Shown here: in pieces, positions 52,030 through 60,770 of the stretch
Layout: every line of letters starts with the position of its first letter
Numbering within the stretch: the first letter of the stretch is position 1
Source of the DNA: Verrucomicrobiales bacterium
Lineage (GTDB): Bacteria > Verrucomicrobiota > Verrucomicrobiia > Limisphaerales > JAYPXF01
Reading direction: 5' to 3'
NCBI GenBank assembly: GCA_002715965.1
Contig: PBAL01000086.1
Span: forward strand, 1 to 64,000
Length of the DNA stretch: 64,000 bases
Made by a program: the position numbers and the translations under genes
Notes under the pieces: model-generated
Told to the model about the DNA's origin: nothing
The model's input: only the letters and a program-made list of their open reading frames with translations
Databases searched by the model: none

Positions 52030-52102
52030 CCGCAAAGGTTGTTTGGTCCATCACGTCCATGGGAGTTGGAGTTTGAGCGAATTCACGTTCGCTGCTACGT
52101 CC

Positions 52103-52984
52103 ATGAGGAACGTGCCGAAGCGACACCACAATACCGCACAGAAGACACACTTTCGTGGTTACGCCATTCCTGGCCCAACCGTTCCGCAGATCTCAACGAG
52201 CGGAGATCTGGACGTCCCTGAAGGTGAAACACTCGACGCTCTTTGCGGACACTTTCGAATCATTCAGCTTCGCAAAGGACATCGATATTCCACAGACGAC
52301 ATTCTCACAGCTTGGTATGGAACGTCGTGGTGCCCGACTGTCTCAAGCATCCTCGACCTAGGATCCGGCATCGGCACGGTGGCTATCGTCGCAGCCTGGC
52401 GTTGTCCGGGTGCGAAGGTCGTCACCATCGAGGCCCAACCCGAGAGCGTCACACTCGCCCGCAAGTCGGCGGATTGGAACGGATTGTCTGGGCGATTCGA
52501 TATACGCGAAGGTGATCTGCGAGATCCTGCGATACTGGGCGAGGATGAACGTTTCGACCTGGTGCTCGGCAGCCCGCCATATTTTCCGCCCGGAAGCGGT
52601 GTGGAAGGAGATCACCCGCAGAAGATTGCCTGCCGCTTCGAGATGCGAGGAACGATTCACGACTATTGCCAGACCGCGTCAGCACATCTCAACAACGGGG
52701 GCATGTTCGCCTGCGTGTTCCCGGTCAATCCGCTCGCCCAGGCCGAACGCATTGCCGACGCAGCTCAAGATGCAGATCTGACCATCGTTCGCAAACGTGA
52801 GGTCATTCTTCGAGAAGGCGAGGCGCCGCTGCTGGGGTTGTTCGCGATGATTCGTTCGGCAGATCTCCCGGAAGAATCACGCGGCCAGACCTGGGAGGAG
52901 CCGCCACTCACCATCCGTTGCAACGACGGCTCAGTACATCCTGAGTATTCCGCAGTGAAGCTCAGTTTTGGGTTTCCTCCGTAG
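52103..52984 (+). CDS. TrmN6-like tRNA1(Val) adenine methyltransferase
   Basis: This 293-residue SAM-dependent class-I methyltransferase is close to TrmN6 (YfiC), which makes m6A37 in tRNA1(Val). Motif I is I-L-D-L-G-S-G-I-G-T-V-A and the catalytic motif is G-S-P-P-Y-F (N/D/S-P-P-Y). Upstream of motif I, G-H-R-Y-S-T-D-D-I-L-T-A-W fits the family's Y-x-x-D-x-x-L-L pattern. The N-terminal ~40 residues are not clearly conserved; I place the start at ATG 52103, but TTG 52043 is possible. It starts 73 bases after the giant gene and could be read through from it. Confidence 0.82.
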   Translation: MRNVPKRHHNTAQKTHFRGYAIPGPTVPQISTSGDLDVPEGETLDALCGHFRIIQLRKGHRYSTDDILTAWYGTSWCPTVSSILDLGSGIGTVAIVAAWRCPGAKVVTIEAQPESVTLARKSADWNGLSGRFDIREGDLRDPAILGEDERFDLVLGSPPYFPPGSGVEGDHPQKIACRFEMRGTIHDYCQTASAHLNNGGMFACVFPVNPLAQAERIADAAQDADLTIVRKREVILREGEAPLLGLFAMIRSADLPEESRGQTWEEPPLTIRCNDGSVHPEYSAVKLSFGFPP

Positions 52985-53031
52985 TCAACCACTACCCGGT
53001 CAGCGATGAATTGACTGGTTGCCTCGTTCCT

Positions 53032-53113
53032 AATCATTGTCCCAACTCATCTCAATCTCAGATTCGTGATGGAAATCGAGACAATGATTGAGAACAACCC
53101 ACCAAATCACGAA
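53032..53113. repeat. Interleaved inverted repeats between trmN6-like and pepP-like genes
   Basis: AATCATTGTC (53032-53041) and GACAATGATT (53080-53089) are exact reverse complements, and ATTCGTGAT / ATCACGAAT (about 53062-53113) form a second, interleaved pair. The two genes around it converge, so a bidirectional terminator or a small repeat is possible; there is no T-run. Confidence 0.4.
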
Positions 53114-53142
53114 TGACGCATCGCCAGAGATTCACCCTTCGC

Positions 53143-54432
53143 CTATTTCCGCTTCATCCGATCCTCAATCTCATCCGCCTCGATCGGGATGTGTGACATC
53201 AGGTCCACATTGCCGTTCTTCTTGATCAAGATGTCGTTTTCCAATCGGATCCCGAATCCCTCTTCAGGAATATAGATCCCGGGTTCCACAGTCATCACCC
53301 AGCCCTCAGCAAAGGCAGACGGAACGCAAGCGACGTCGTGCACGTCGAGACCGATTGGGTGCCCCAGTCCGTGCGGAAAATACTTCTTGCTGGCGAGATG
53401 TCGTGGCTTGGCCTTTCGCACGTCCTTCTGCGTGATCAGGCCGAGTTTGAGTTGCTCTTCGACCATCATCTCCTCGCACTCGCGCTGCCAGTCCTTCGGC
53501 AGTTTCCCCGGAACGGCCGCGTCGCACATCGCACGAAAGACACGGAGGACTGCATTGTAGACCTGCTTCTGCCGGCGCGTGAACTTGCCACTGACGGGAA
53601 TGGTGCGGGTCATGTCCGATGCGTAGTTTCCGTACATCGCGCCGACGTCCAGCAGCAGCACATCACCTTTCTTTACTTTCTGGTCGTTCACCAGGTAATG
53701 CAGACAGCACGAATTGGCGCCACCGGCAACGATCGGCGAGTAGGCAAACTTCGCACGATTGCGCACAAACTCGTAGGCGAATTCGGCTTCGACCTCATGT
53801 TCGTAAACACCGGGCTTGGTCTTCTTCAGCGCCCGCAGAAAACCTTTCCGCGTGATGTCACAACCTTTCTTGATCAGATCGACTTCCGCCTTCGACTTCA
53901 CCGGACGCAACTCATGAAGAACGCGTGCCAGGCGTTCATAGCGATGCAGCGGATACTGTTTCTGGCAATCCTCCACGAAACGCGCGTCCCGGCTTTGAAC
54001 ATCCACGACCGCGCGCCGGTGTTCGTTGCTGTTCAGGTAGGCGGTGTCCGATTCGCACATCAGCATGCGGAAGAACACCGGAAAGTCAGACAACCACTTG
54101 ATCTCCTGGATGCCGCTGATCTTGCGCGCTTCCTCCTTGGAATGCTTGTGGCCTTCCCACAAGGCGAGATGCTCGTTCGGTTCACGGAGAAAGAGGATCT
54201 CGCGCAGCTTCTCGTCCTGTGCATTTGGCACGATCAGAAGAATGGATTCCTCCTGCTCGATTCCACTCAGGTAAAACAGGTCGGAGTTGGGCCACATCAC
54301 CAGCGTGCCGTCGGCGTTTGTCGGCGGGGTATCGTTGGCATTGACGACGGCCACTGAATTCGGCGCGAGTTTCGCGGCGAGACGTTGTCGGTTCGCAACA
54401 AAGAGACTGGATGGAATCGGCTGGTGACGCAT
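53143..54432 (-). CDS. pepP: Aminopeptidase P (Xaa-Pro aminopeptidase), M24B family
   Basis: This 429-residue soluble metallopeptidase removes N-terminal residues before proline. The start at MRHQPIPSSLFVANRQRLAA (54432) is normal; a longer frame upstream is unrelated. The N-terminal creatinase-like domain has D-L-F-Y-L-S-G-I-E-Q-E-E. Metal ligands are in D-V-G-A-M-Y-G-N-Y-A-S-D-M-T-R (two Asp), H-G-L-G-H-P-I-G-L-D-V-H-D (His), and the two Glu in V-E-P-G-I-Y-I-P and I-R-L-E-N-D. All are present, so the enzyme should be active. It is divergent from the Tat-exported isomerase gene with ~170 bases between starts. Confidence 0.94.
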   Translation of the reverse strand: MRHQPIPSSLFVANRQRLAAKLAPNSVAVVNANDTPPTNADGTLVMWPNSDLFYLSGIEQEESILLIVPNAQDEKLREILFLREPNEHLALWEGHKHSKEEARKISGIQEIKWLSDFPVFFRMLMCESDTAYLNSNEHRRAVVDVQSRDARFVEDCQKQYPLHRYERLARVLHELRPVKSKAEVDLIKKGCDITRKGFLRALKKTKPGVYEHEVEAEFAYEFVRNRAKFAYSPIVAGGANSCCLHYLVNDQKVKKGDVLLLDVGAMYGNYASDMTRTIPVSGKFTRRQKQVYNAVLRVFRAMCDAAVPGKLPKDWQRECEEMMVEEQLKLGLITQKDVRKAKPRHLASKKYFPHGLGHPIGLDVHDVACVPSAFAEGWVMTVEPGIYIPEEGFGIRLENDILIKKNGNVDLMSHIPIEADEIEDRMKRK

Positions 54433-54604
54433 GGTTGGCAAGTTTATCGCACACCGCGCTCGTTGTGCCCAAACTTCTTTCATCAACTCCTCGCTGACCT
54501 CGCCACGCTCGTCGCTCACTTCGGCGTTTCTTATCAATCCAGATCCGCGTTCGGCACCCCAGAAACCCCTTGAACCCATCATCACCTCACGCCTTAATCC
54601 GCCC

Positions 54605-55486
54605 ATGCAATCCACCATTTCACGACGCGCATTCATCAACCGCACCCTGACCGCGGCCGCAGCAGCCGGCGCCACCTGGTTTGACGTTCCGGACATTCTC
54701 GCCAAAAACGCAACCACCCGGGCGGAGTCCATCAAGAAGTTTGGCGGATTCCAAATGGGCATCCAGAGCTACTCACTCCGTGCGTTTGGCGTGGAAGGTG
54801 CGGTGGAGAAGATCGCGGATCTTGGACTGCATTGGGTGGAGTTTTTCCGCGCACACTACCCGCAAACCGGCGATCGCAAGAAGGTCAACGAGATGAACGC
54901 CTTGCTGAAGAAGTTCGATATCTCCATCTCCGCACACGGTGTGCAGAGCTTTACGAAGGATCACTCGAAGAACGAGGCCTTCTTCAAGTTCGCCAAACTG
55001 GCGGGCATCCGAAACATCAGCGCCAATCCCCAACCGGATTCATTTGAGAGCCTCGACAAATTGGTAAAGGCATACGACATCCGCATCGCCATTCATAACC
55101 ACGGCCCCACGCATCTGTATGACAAGGCCAAAGACGTGCACAAAGCGGTGCAGAAGTGGGACAAGCGCATCGGATTCTGCGCCGATCTCGGCCACTACAT
55201 TCGCTCAGGTGATGATCCCGTGGAAGTGGTTCATCTGCTCGGTGAACGGCTTTACGGAATGCACCTGAAAGACGACGTGAACATCGGTCAACGTCGTGGA
55301 AAGAGTGTCGTGTTGGGCACGGGGCACTTGGATGTGCTTGGAGTGATGAAGGCCTTGAAGAAAGTGAAGTTCCCCGCCGATGGTGCGCTTTCGTTGGAAT
55401 ACGAAGAGAATCCGGAAGACCCGATCGAGGACATCAAGAAGTGTCTGGATATCGCTTCCGAAGCCGCCCTGAAGGCGAAGGGCTGA
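54605..55486 (+). CDS. Tat-exported TIM-barrel sugar phosphate isomerase/epimerase-like protein
   Basis: This 293-residue protein starts at MQSTISRRAFINRTLTAAAA, a clear twin-arginine signal (S-R-R-A-F). The barrel begins Q-M-G-I-Q-S-Y-S-L-R and contains W-V-E-F-F, I-A-I-H-N-H-G-P, F-C-A-D-L-G-H, M-H-L-K-D-D-V and L-E-Y-E-E-N-P, the metal-binding series of this family. It is a paralogue of the Sec-exported protein at 3964-4836. Tat export hints that it carries a metal or folds before export. The gene is followed by a strong terminator, so it is a single-gene unit. Confidence 0.92.
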   Translation: MQSTISRRAFINRTLTAAAAAGATWFDVPDILAKNATTRAESIKKFGGFQMGIQSYSLRAFGVEGAVEKIADLGLHWVEFFRAHYPQTGDRKKVNEMNALLKKFDISISAHGVQSFTKDHSKNEAFFKFAKLAGIRNISANPQPDSFESLDKLVKAYDIRIAIHNHGPTHLYDKAKDVHKAVQKWDKRIGFCADLGHYIRSGDDPVEVVHLLGERLYGMHLKDDVNIGQRRGKSVVLGTGHLDVLGVMKALKKVKFPADGALSLEYEENPEDPIEDIKKCLDIASEAALKAKG

Positions 55487-55502
55487 TTCCCCTGTCTTCA
55501 TC

Positions 55503-55539
55503 GCCCGATTCGTCAGTGTCGAGGAATCGGGCATTTTTT
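55503..55539 (+). terminator. Rho-independent terminator
   Basis: GCCCGATTC (55503-55511) pairs with GAATCGGGC (55524-55532), a perfect 9-bp stem with a 12-base loop, followed by A and six T. It lies 17 bases after the isomerase stop codon. Confidence 0.9.
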
Positions 55540-55653
55540 GTTTCAAGACTCGACACTGATTCCGGTCGATACAGCAACAGCAAGAAACGGATGGGTTGGA
55601 TGCGACTCTCCCTCCGTGCAAACCGAATTGAACAAACGCACGCTGACGGGCGA

Positions 55654-56556
55654 ATGAAACTGACGGACCTCATCCGTCTGATTGTGCTATCCATGATCTG
55701 GGGAGGTTCGTTCCTCTTCATGCGGATTGCGGCCCCGGAGTTTGGACCGATGGCGTTGATCTTCGTGCGGATATTCGGAGCCGCTCTACTGCTCGGACCG
55801 ATTCTTTTGATCGGCGGCTTCGGCAAGACATTCGTCAAACGATTGCCGCACTTTCTCGTGCTGGGCGTGCTTGCGTCCTCGCTGCCATTCAGCCTGTTGG
55901 CCTACTCGACTCTCAGTCTCGAGGCAGGATTCACTTCATTGCTGAATGCGACGACGCCGATCTTCACCGCGATCATCGGCGTGCTTTGGTATCAATCAAA
56001 GTTCACCCGGATTCAGTACCTTGGATTGCTCATTGGCCTCCTGGGAGTGGCAGTCCTGTCTTGGGACAGGCTCTCGTTCAAGGAAGGCGGGGATGGTTGG
56101 GCGATCATTGCCGCGTTACTGGCCTCAGCGGCTTACGGCCTCGGAGGAAACTTCACCCGACACAAGATGCAGGATCTGCCCCCGCGAATCGTCGCGGCTG
56201 GATCAACGGTTGCCGGTTCACTCCTCATGCTTCCCCTCGGGCTGCTGACCTGGCCACACACCAATCCGTCTCCCAAAGCGTGGATCTGTGCGGTGACACT
56301 GGCGATCCTATGCACGGCGATCGCTTACCTGCTGTTCTTCAAGATCATCAGCAGCGCGAGCGCAATGGCGACCTCAACCGTGACATTCCTCATCCCCGTG
56401 TCCGCAATTCTGTGGGGTTATCTGGCACTAGGTGAAACGCTTTCGCTTCAGATCATCATCGGAACTGCGATCTCGTTTCTTGGAACGGCCTTGGTAATCG
56501 AACTGCTCGGAAAACCAGTCGAGAAAGCGGATGCGAATCAATCTGCGCGGACATGA
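55654..56556 (+). CDS. EamA/DMT-superfamily exporter
   Basis: This 300-residue membrane protein has ten predicted helices in two EamA repeats. The start at MKLTDLIRLIVLSMIWGGSF is preferred because the EamA signature W-G-G-S-F-L-F-M-R-I-A begins there. The second repeat includes P-V-S-A-I-L-W-G-Y-L-A-L-G-E. Such proteins (RhaT/YdcZ/RarD-like) usually export small metabolites such as amino acids or nucleobases; the substrate is unknown. It ends 15 bases before the convergent DUF1552 gene. Confidence 0.9.
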   Translation: MKLTDLIRLIVLSMIWGGSFLFMRIAAPEFGPMALIFVRIFGAALLLGPILLIGGFGKTFVKRLPHFLVLGVLASSLPFSLLAYSTLSLEAGFTSLLNATTPIFTAIIGVLWYQSKFTRIQYLGLLIGLLGVAVLSWDRLSFKEGGDGWAIIAALLASAAYGLGGNFTRHKMQDLPPRIVAAGSTVAGSLLMLPLGLLTWPHTNPSPKAWICAVTLAILCTAIAYLLFFKIISSASAMATSTVTFLIPVSAILWGYLALGETLSLQIIIGTAISFLGTALVIELLGKPVEKADANQSART

Positions 56557-56571
56557 TCCGCCGAGCCGCGA

Positions 56572-57951
56572 TCAAATCCGGAGCTGCCGTTTCGGTTGTG
56601 TTGATCCGATAACTTCCAACCTGCCTGTGCTGTCCGCAAAACGCTGTTCCTTCACCCCCAAGCGATCCAGCATCGAGAGGTGCAGATTGGACATGGGGGT
56701 ATGCGCCGATACCTTCACATGCTGCCCCGTACGAATGCTGCCACCTCCCCGCCCGGCAAGGATCAGTGGAAGGTTATGGTGATCGTGGCGATCTCCATCG
56801 GCCAGGCCCGATCCGTAGGAAATCATGCAGTTGTCGATGAGACGGTCATTGCCGTCCGGCGTGGATTTCAGTTTCTCCACAAACTCCGCGAACAAACCCA
56901 CGTGGTAATGATCGATCTTCGCAATTCGTCCTAACTTCTCCCGGTCGCGTCCGTGGTGCGAGATTCGGTGATGCGCATCGCGGACACCAATAATCGGATA
57001 GCTCCGGTCGCTGCCGTCGTGAGCCATCAGGAACGTGGCAATGCGCGTGGTGTCCGTCTGAAAGGCGAGCGTCATCAGTTCGAACATCATCCGAACATGA
57101 TCGGCAAAATCTTCACCTTCGCTGATGGCCTTGCGTCGATCTGCAACCGACAGGGATTGATCAAACTTGCTGCTGTTCTCGATTCTCACCTCCACGTCAC
57201 GCACCGCTGTCAAATATTCCTCCAACTTCCGGCGATCGGTGGCGCCCAGATTCTTCTGGAGCCGTTTGGCATCCTCCATGACAAAGTCGAGAATGCTTCC
57301 GGTATACGCATGATCGCGCGCGCGTTTCTTTGGATCCTTGGATTCGTCGCCACTGCCGAAGAGCCTATCAAAGGCCAGCCGAGGGCTGGATTCGGGCGCC
57401 ATCGGGGTCGTCGCTGACGCCCATGAGAGATTGTACTGATAGGCGCAACTGTACCCGGAGTCACATCGCCCCGACTGACGAGCGCGATCGCAGCTCAACT
57501 CCAGGGACGGCAGACGCGTCAGATGCCCGATCTTGTTTGCGGCCACCTGATCGATTGAAATCCCCAAGCGAATATCCGAGCCAGCCGTCTTCCGTGCACG
57601 CACACCAGTGAGGTAGGTCGCATTGGCACGAGCATGATCCCCTGCTCCGTCCCGCCCGGGCGTGCCAGCTCGCTGTGCGAGACCGCTCAGAACCAGAATG
57701 TCATCACGGTGCTTCTCGAGCGGCTTCAGCGTTTTGGAAAAACGAAAACCGGGTCCGGTTGCATCGGGATACCACTGGCTCATGTTCATCCCGTTGGGAA
57801 CGTAAACGAAGGCGAGTCGCGTGGGACGATTCACTGCGGCCGCAGCACGAGGGACCATCGCATCAAGAAACGGGAGAGCGATCGAGGCGCCCATGCCCTG
57901 CAACATCGTGCGTCGGTTCAAGTGCCATCGATTGGTCAGGATATTAGCCAT
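56572..57951 (-). CDS. DUF1552 exported protein
   Basis: This 459-residue protein starts at MANILTNRWHLNRRTMLQGM, with the Tat-like N-R-R-T-M-L-Q-G-M-G-A-S-I-A-L-P-F-L-D-A-M signal characteristic of DUF1552. The fold is alkaline-phosphatase-like: F-V-Y-V-P-N-G-M-N-M-S-Q-W, S-G-L-A-Q-R-A-G, D-H-A-R-A-N-A-T-Y-L, D-H-V-R-M-M-F-E-L-M, I-S-Y-G-S-G-L-A-D-G-D-R-H-D-H-H-N-L-P. The usual DUF1592 partner gene is missing; an IS3-family element starts only one base before the ATG and must have removed the native upstream region. The gene body itself is complete, so expression may depend on the insertion sequence. Confidence 0.9.
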   Translation of the reverse strand: MANILTNRWHLNRRTMLQGMGASIALPFLDAMVPRAAAAVNRPTRLAFVYVPNGMNMSQWYPDATGPGFRFSKTLKPLEKHRDDILVLSGLAQRAGTPGRDGAGDHARANATYLTGVRARKTAGSDIRLGISIDQVAANKIGHLTRLPSLELSCDRARQSGRCDSGYSCAYQYNLSWASATTPMAPESSPRLAFDRLFGSGDESKDPKKRARDHAYTGSILDFVMEDAKRLQKNLGATDRRKLEEYLTAVRDVEVRIENSSKFDQSLSVADRRKAISEGEDFADHVRMMFELMTLAFQTDTTRIATFLMAHDGSDRSYPIIGVRDAHHRISHHGRDREKLGRIAKIDHYHVGLFAEFVEKLKSTPDGNDRLIDNCMISYGSGLADGDRHDHHNLPLILAGRGGGSIRTGQHVKVSAHTPMSNLHLSMLDRLGVKEQRFADSTGRLEVIGSTQPKRQLRI

Positions 57952-58020
57952 CTGGTTGGGCCCCCAAGAACTGGTCCATTGAGAATGAGATGGTTTTCGG
58001 CCAAAGAAAGGAAACCATCG

Positions 58021-58290
58021 ATGAAGAAGAAGCATCACACGACCGAGCAGATCATCCGCATCTTGCGGGAAGCTGAAGGCAGCCAGATGAAGGCGGAGGA
58101 GGTCTGCCGCAAGCACAGCATCAGTCCGCAGACCTACTACCGTTGGAAGAGCAAGTATGGCGGCATGGACCTCAAGGAGGCCCAGCGCCTGCGGGAGCTG
58201 GAGCGGGAGAACGGTGAACTCAAGAAGCTGTTGGCCGACCAGCTGCTCAAGACGAAGGCGTTGGAGATGGCACTGGAAAAAAACCTCTGA
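58021..58290 (+). CDS. IS3-family OrfA (helix-turn-helix transposase subunit)
   Basis: This 89-residue protein starts at MKKKHHTTEQIIRILREAEG. It has the IS3 OrfA pattern with a helix-turn-helix (E-V-C-R-K-H-S-I-S-P-Q-T-Y-Y-R-W-K-S-K-Y-G-G-M) and a leucine-zipper-like tail (L-R-E-L-E-R-E-N-G-E-L-K-K-L-L-A-D). It binds the terminal repeats and, through -1 frameshifting at its end, gives the fused OrfAB transposase. It ends K-N-L at the A7 slip site. Confidence 0.92.
   Translation: MKKKHHTTEQIIRILREAEGSQMKAEEVCRKHSISPQTYYRWKSKYGGMDLKEAQRLRELERENGELKKLLADQLLKTKALEMALEKNL
58278..58284 (+). promoter_or_regulatory. Programmed -1 frameshift heptamer of the IS3 element
   Basis: Seven bases A-AAA-AAC in the OrfA frame (GAA AAA AAC CTC TGA) fit the slippery heptamer of IS3 elements. 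A -1 slip joins OrfA to ...K-K-P-L-S-P-E-R-Q-R-R-L-A and on into OrfB without a stop. Confidence 0.75.
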
Positions 58291-58334
58291 GCCCGGAGCG
58301 GCAGCGTCGCCTGGCCGATCGGATCAAGGCGCAG

Positions 58335-59228
58335 TTGTCGTGTTCCGGGCGGGCGCTCTGTCGCTGGCTGGGGATCCACCGCAGCACGCTGCGCTACCGC
58401 CCCAAGCCAAAGCCGGACCGCAAAGAGAAGCTGGAAGCGGAGATCGTTCGCATGTCGCAAGCGCACCCAACCCTGGGGTACAAGAAGATTGCCGGCAAAC
58501 TGCGCGAGCAGGGCTTCGCGGTGAACAAGAAGCAGGTGCAGCGGGTGCGCCGGGAGGAAGGTATGCAGGTGCCACCGCCCAAGCCGCGAATCCGTCGTCG
58601 AGGCCTGACTACAGGCCTTCCGCAGCAGGCCGGGCATCGCAATCATGTGTGGGCGTGGGACTTCGTGAGCGACTACACGCAGCGCGGCGGGGCGCTGCGG
58701 ACGTTCAACCTAGTGGACGAATACACGCGGGAGTGCCATTGCATTCATGCCGACCGCCGAATCCGAGCGACCGATGTCCTGGCGTTGTTGCAGGAGGTGA
58801 TCGAGCAGCACGGCGCCCCAGAATATATCCGCAGTGACAACGGACCGGAGTTCATCGCCAAGGCGATCCAGAAATGGCTCCGGGAGAACGAGATCAAGAC
58901 GATCTATATCGATCCGGGCTGCCCGTGGCAGAACGGCTACGTGGAGAGCTTCAATAGCCGGTTTCGGGCCGAGTGTCTGAACCGTGAGCTGCTCTACACG
59001 CTGAGCGAGAGCCGGGTGGTCTTCGAGGACTGGCGGCACTACTACAACCGCGAGCGACCACACCGGTCGTTGGACTTGCAAACACCCGAAGAGTTCGCCA
59101 AAAAAGCGGCGACCCAAGGTTCAGCCTGCGGTCGGGCTACGCCCTCCCTCCGGCAGAACCTTGGGAAGAGAAAGCAGAGCAAAGACAAACCGAAACCAAC
59201 GGAAACTGTCTCATTTGCTTTGGGCTAA
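58335..59228 (+). CDS. IS3-family OrfB (DDE integrase)
   Basis: This 297-residue open frame from the first usable ATG to 59228 is in the -1 frame relative to OrfA, and open further upstream as expected for an OrfAB fusion. The HTH_21-like part (P-T-L-G-Y-K-K-I-A-G-K-L-R-E-Q-G) precedes the rve core. The catalytic triad is D109 (W-A-W-D-F-V), D168 (R-S-D-N-G-P-E-F) and E204 (N-G-Y-V-E-S-F-N-S-R), with the D(35)E spacing. The chain then carries the usual Y-N-x-x-R-P-H-R-S-L-D motif. All key residues are intact, so the element may be active. Confidence 0.92.
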   Translation: MSCSGRALCRWLGIHRSTLRYRPKPKPDRKEKLEAEIVRMSQAHPTLGYKKIAGKLREQGFAVNKKQVQRVRREEGMQVPPPKPRIRRRGLTTGLPQQAGHRNHVWAWDFVSDYTQRGGALRTFNLVDEYTRECHCIHADRRIRATDVLALLQEVIEQHGAPEYIRSDNGPEFIAKAIQKWLRENEIKTIYIDPGCPWQNGYVESFNSRFRAECLNRELLYTLSESRVVFEDWRHYYNRERPHRSLDLQTPEEFAKKAATQGSACGRATPSLRQNLGKRKQSKDKPKPTETVSFALG

Positions 59229-59408
59229 ATCGCGGGGTCCAACCAATGATCTGCATGGGCGACAGCTCCACACTCATTGAGCGATTGATACTGCGGGTGG
59301 GGACGGAGTTTAAAGTTTCTACAGCCGGGGATTTAACGAGACATTGAACACCCAGAATTGCTCCTTGGTCCCAATCCCGTTCTGTCATAAGTTCCCGCTC
59401 CTTTGGCA

Positions 59409-60770
59409 ATGCCAAGCGTATTTATCAAAACCTACGGTTGTCAGATGAACGAGCGCGACAGCGAGGCGGTCGCTGCGCAGCTCGTGGCCAAGGGTTATTC
59501 GCTGGCGGGTTCGGAGGATCTGGCCGACGTGGTTTTGCTCAATACCTGCAGCGTCCGGGACATGGCCGAGCAGAAGGCGATCAACAAAATGGGCGCTTTG
59601 ATCGGCAACGCGCGCAAGCGGAAGACGAACCAGAAATTCGGGTTCATGGGCTGTATGGCGCAAAGCCGCGGCAAGGAATTGATCGACCGTCTCCCGGACG
59701 TGGATCTCGTCCTTGGCACGCAGAAATTTCATCGCGCGGGCGAATACATTGACGCCCTCCTAGCCGGCAACAGCAAGCAGGTTGTGGACACGGAAGCGGA
59801 GAAAGGGAGCGAAGCAGCCATCCGCGAGCACATCAACGACGGACAATCCGCCAAGAAGGCAGTCACGGCCTTCGTCAGTATCATGCAGGGCTGCAACCAA
59901 TACTGCACCTTCTGCATCGTGCCTTATACCCGCGGCAAGGAACGCAGCCGCACAATCGAAGACATAGTCAAGGAATGCCGCCAACTCGTGGATCAAGGGG
60001 TGAAAGAGATCACCCTCCTCGGACAGATCGTCACCAGTTTTGGCAGGCGCGAAATCGGCTCCAAGGACGACAAGTCAGCCTTCGTTCAACTGATTGAGGC
60101 GGTTCACGAAATCGAAGGCCTTGATCGCATCCGCTTTACTTCACCGCATCCCAAAGGTTACGGCGATGACCTCGTGCAAGCCTTCGTTGATCTGCCCAAG
60201 CTGGTTGAAAGCGCACACCTTCCCCTGCAGAGCGGGAGCAATAGAATGCTCAAGCTTATGCATCGTGGCTACACGCGGGAACGCTTCGCCGAGATCATTC
60301 AAAAACTCCGTGCCGTGAAGCCTCACATGGGAATCGGCACGGACATCATCGTTGGGTTCCCCGGCGAGACCGAGGAGGACTTCCAGGAAACGATGAGCCT
60401 TTGCCAGGAACTCCAATTTCAGAACGCCTTCATCTTCAAATACTCCCCCCGAAAAAATACGCCAGCCGCCAAGATGCCCGATCAGCTTCCCGAAGAGTTG
60501 ATTGAGGAACGTCATGCGCGATTGCTGAATGCCGTGGATGAACTCCGCGGTGGCATGTATCAGGATTACGTCGGGCAGGAAGTTGAAATCCTGGTAGAAG
60601 GTCCGAGCCGCAAGAATGCGGAGCGTCTCGAAGGCCGCACGCGCTGCAACAAGATTGTCATATTCGACGGCGGACAACGCCACATCGGCCAGTTGATGAA
60701 CGTCCGCGTCACCTCCGCCAGTCCAACCACCCTTTACGGCGATCCCGCGATCGTGAACCTGACCGAATGA
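59409..60770 (+). CDS. miaB: tRNA-2-methylthio-N6-dimethylallyladenosine synthase
   Basis: This 453-residue radical-SAM methylthiotransferase makes ms2i6A37 in tRNAs that read UNN codons. The N-terminal [4Fe-4S] cluster Cys are C11 (T-Y-G-C-Q-M-N), C47 (N-T-C-S-V-R) and C82 (G-C-M-A-Q-S). The radical-SAM cluster is C162-N-Q-Y-C166-T-F-C169. The TRAM domain at the end has R-L-E-G-R-T-R-C-N-K. The ATG at 59409 is preferred over the TTG two codons earlier because the fold starts directly with V-F-I-K-T-Y-G-C. The next gene overlaps its stop by 4 bases. Confidence 0.95.
   Translation: MPSVFIKTYGCQMNERDSEAVAAQLVAKGYSLAGSEDLADVVLLNTCSVRDMAEQKAINKMGALIGNARKRKTNQKFGFMGCMAQSRGKELIDRLPDVDLVLGTQKFHRAGEYIDALLAGNSKQVVDTEAEKGSEAAIREHINDGQSAKKAVTAFVSIMQGCNQYCTFCIVPYTRGKERSRTIEDIVKECRQLVDQGVKEITLLGQIVTSFGRREIGSKDDKSAFVQLIEAVHEIEGLDRIRFTSPHPKGYGDDLVQAFVDLPKLVESAHLPLQSGSNRMLKLMHRGYTRERFAEIIQKLRAVKPHMGIGTDIIVGFPGETEEDFQETMSLCQELQFQNAFIFKYSPRKNTPAAKMPDQLPEELIEERHARLLNAVDELRGGMYQDYVGQEVEILVEGPSRKNAERLEGRTRCNKIVIFDGGQRHIGQLMNVRVTSASPTTLYGDPAIVNLTE

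Larger units (their letters stand above)
57953..59245 (+). mobile_element. IS3-family insertion sequence
   Basis: The element is about 1.29 kb. The ends are imperfect inverted repeats, starting TGGTTGGGCCCC on the left and (reversed) TGGTTGGACCCC on the right. The similarity extends inwards to AATGAGATGG / AATGAGACAG next to GTTTTC / GTTTCC. I see no convincing target-site duplication, so it may have been part of a rearrangement. The two open reading frames overlap in the way of IS3. The left end abuts the DUF1552 start codon; the right end leaves 163 bases before miaB that contain nothing recognisable. Confidence 0.88.

Noticed and set aside
57953-59245. Composite transposon carrying DUF1552
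   Set aside because: Only one IS copy is present and no matching second end lies on the other side of DUF1552.
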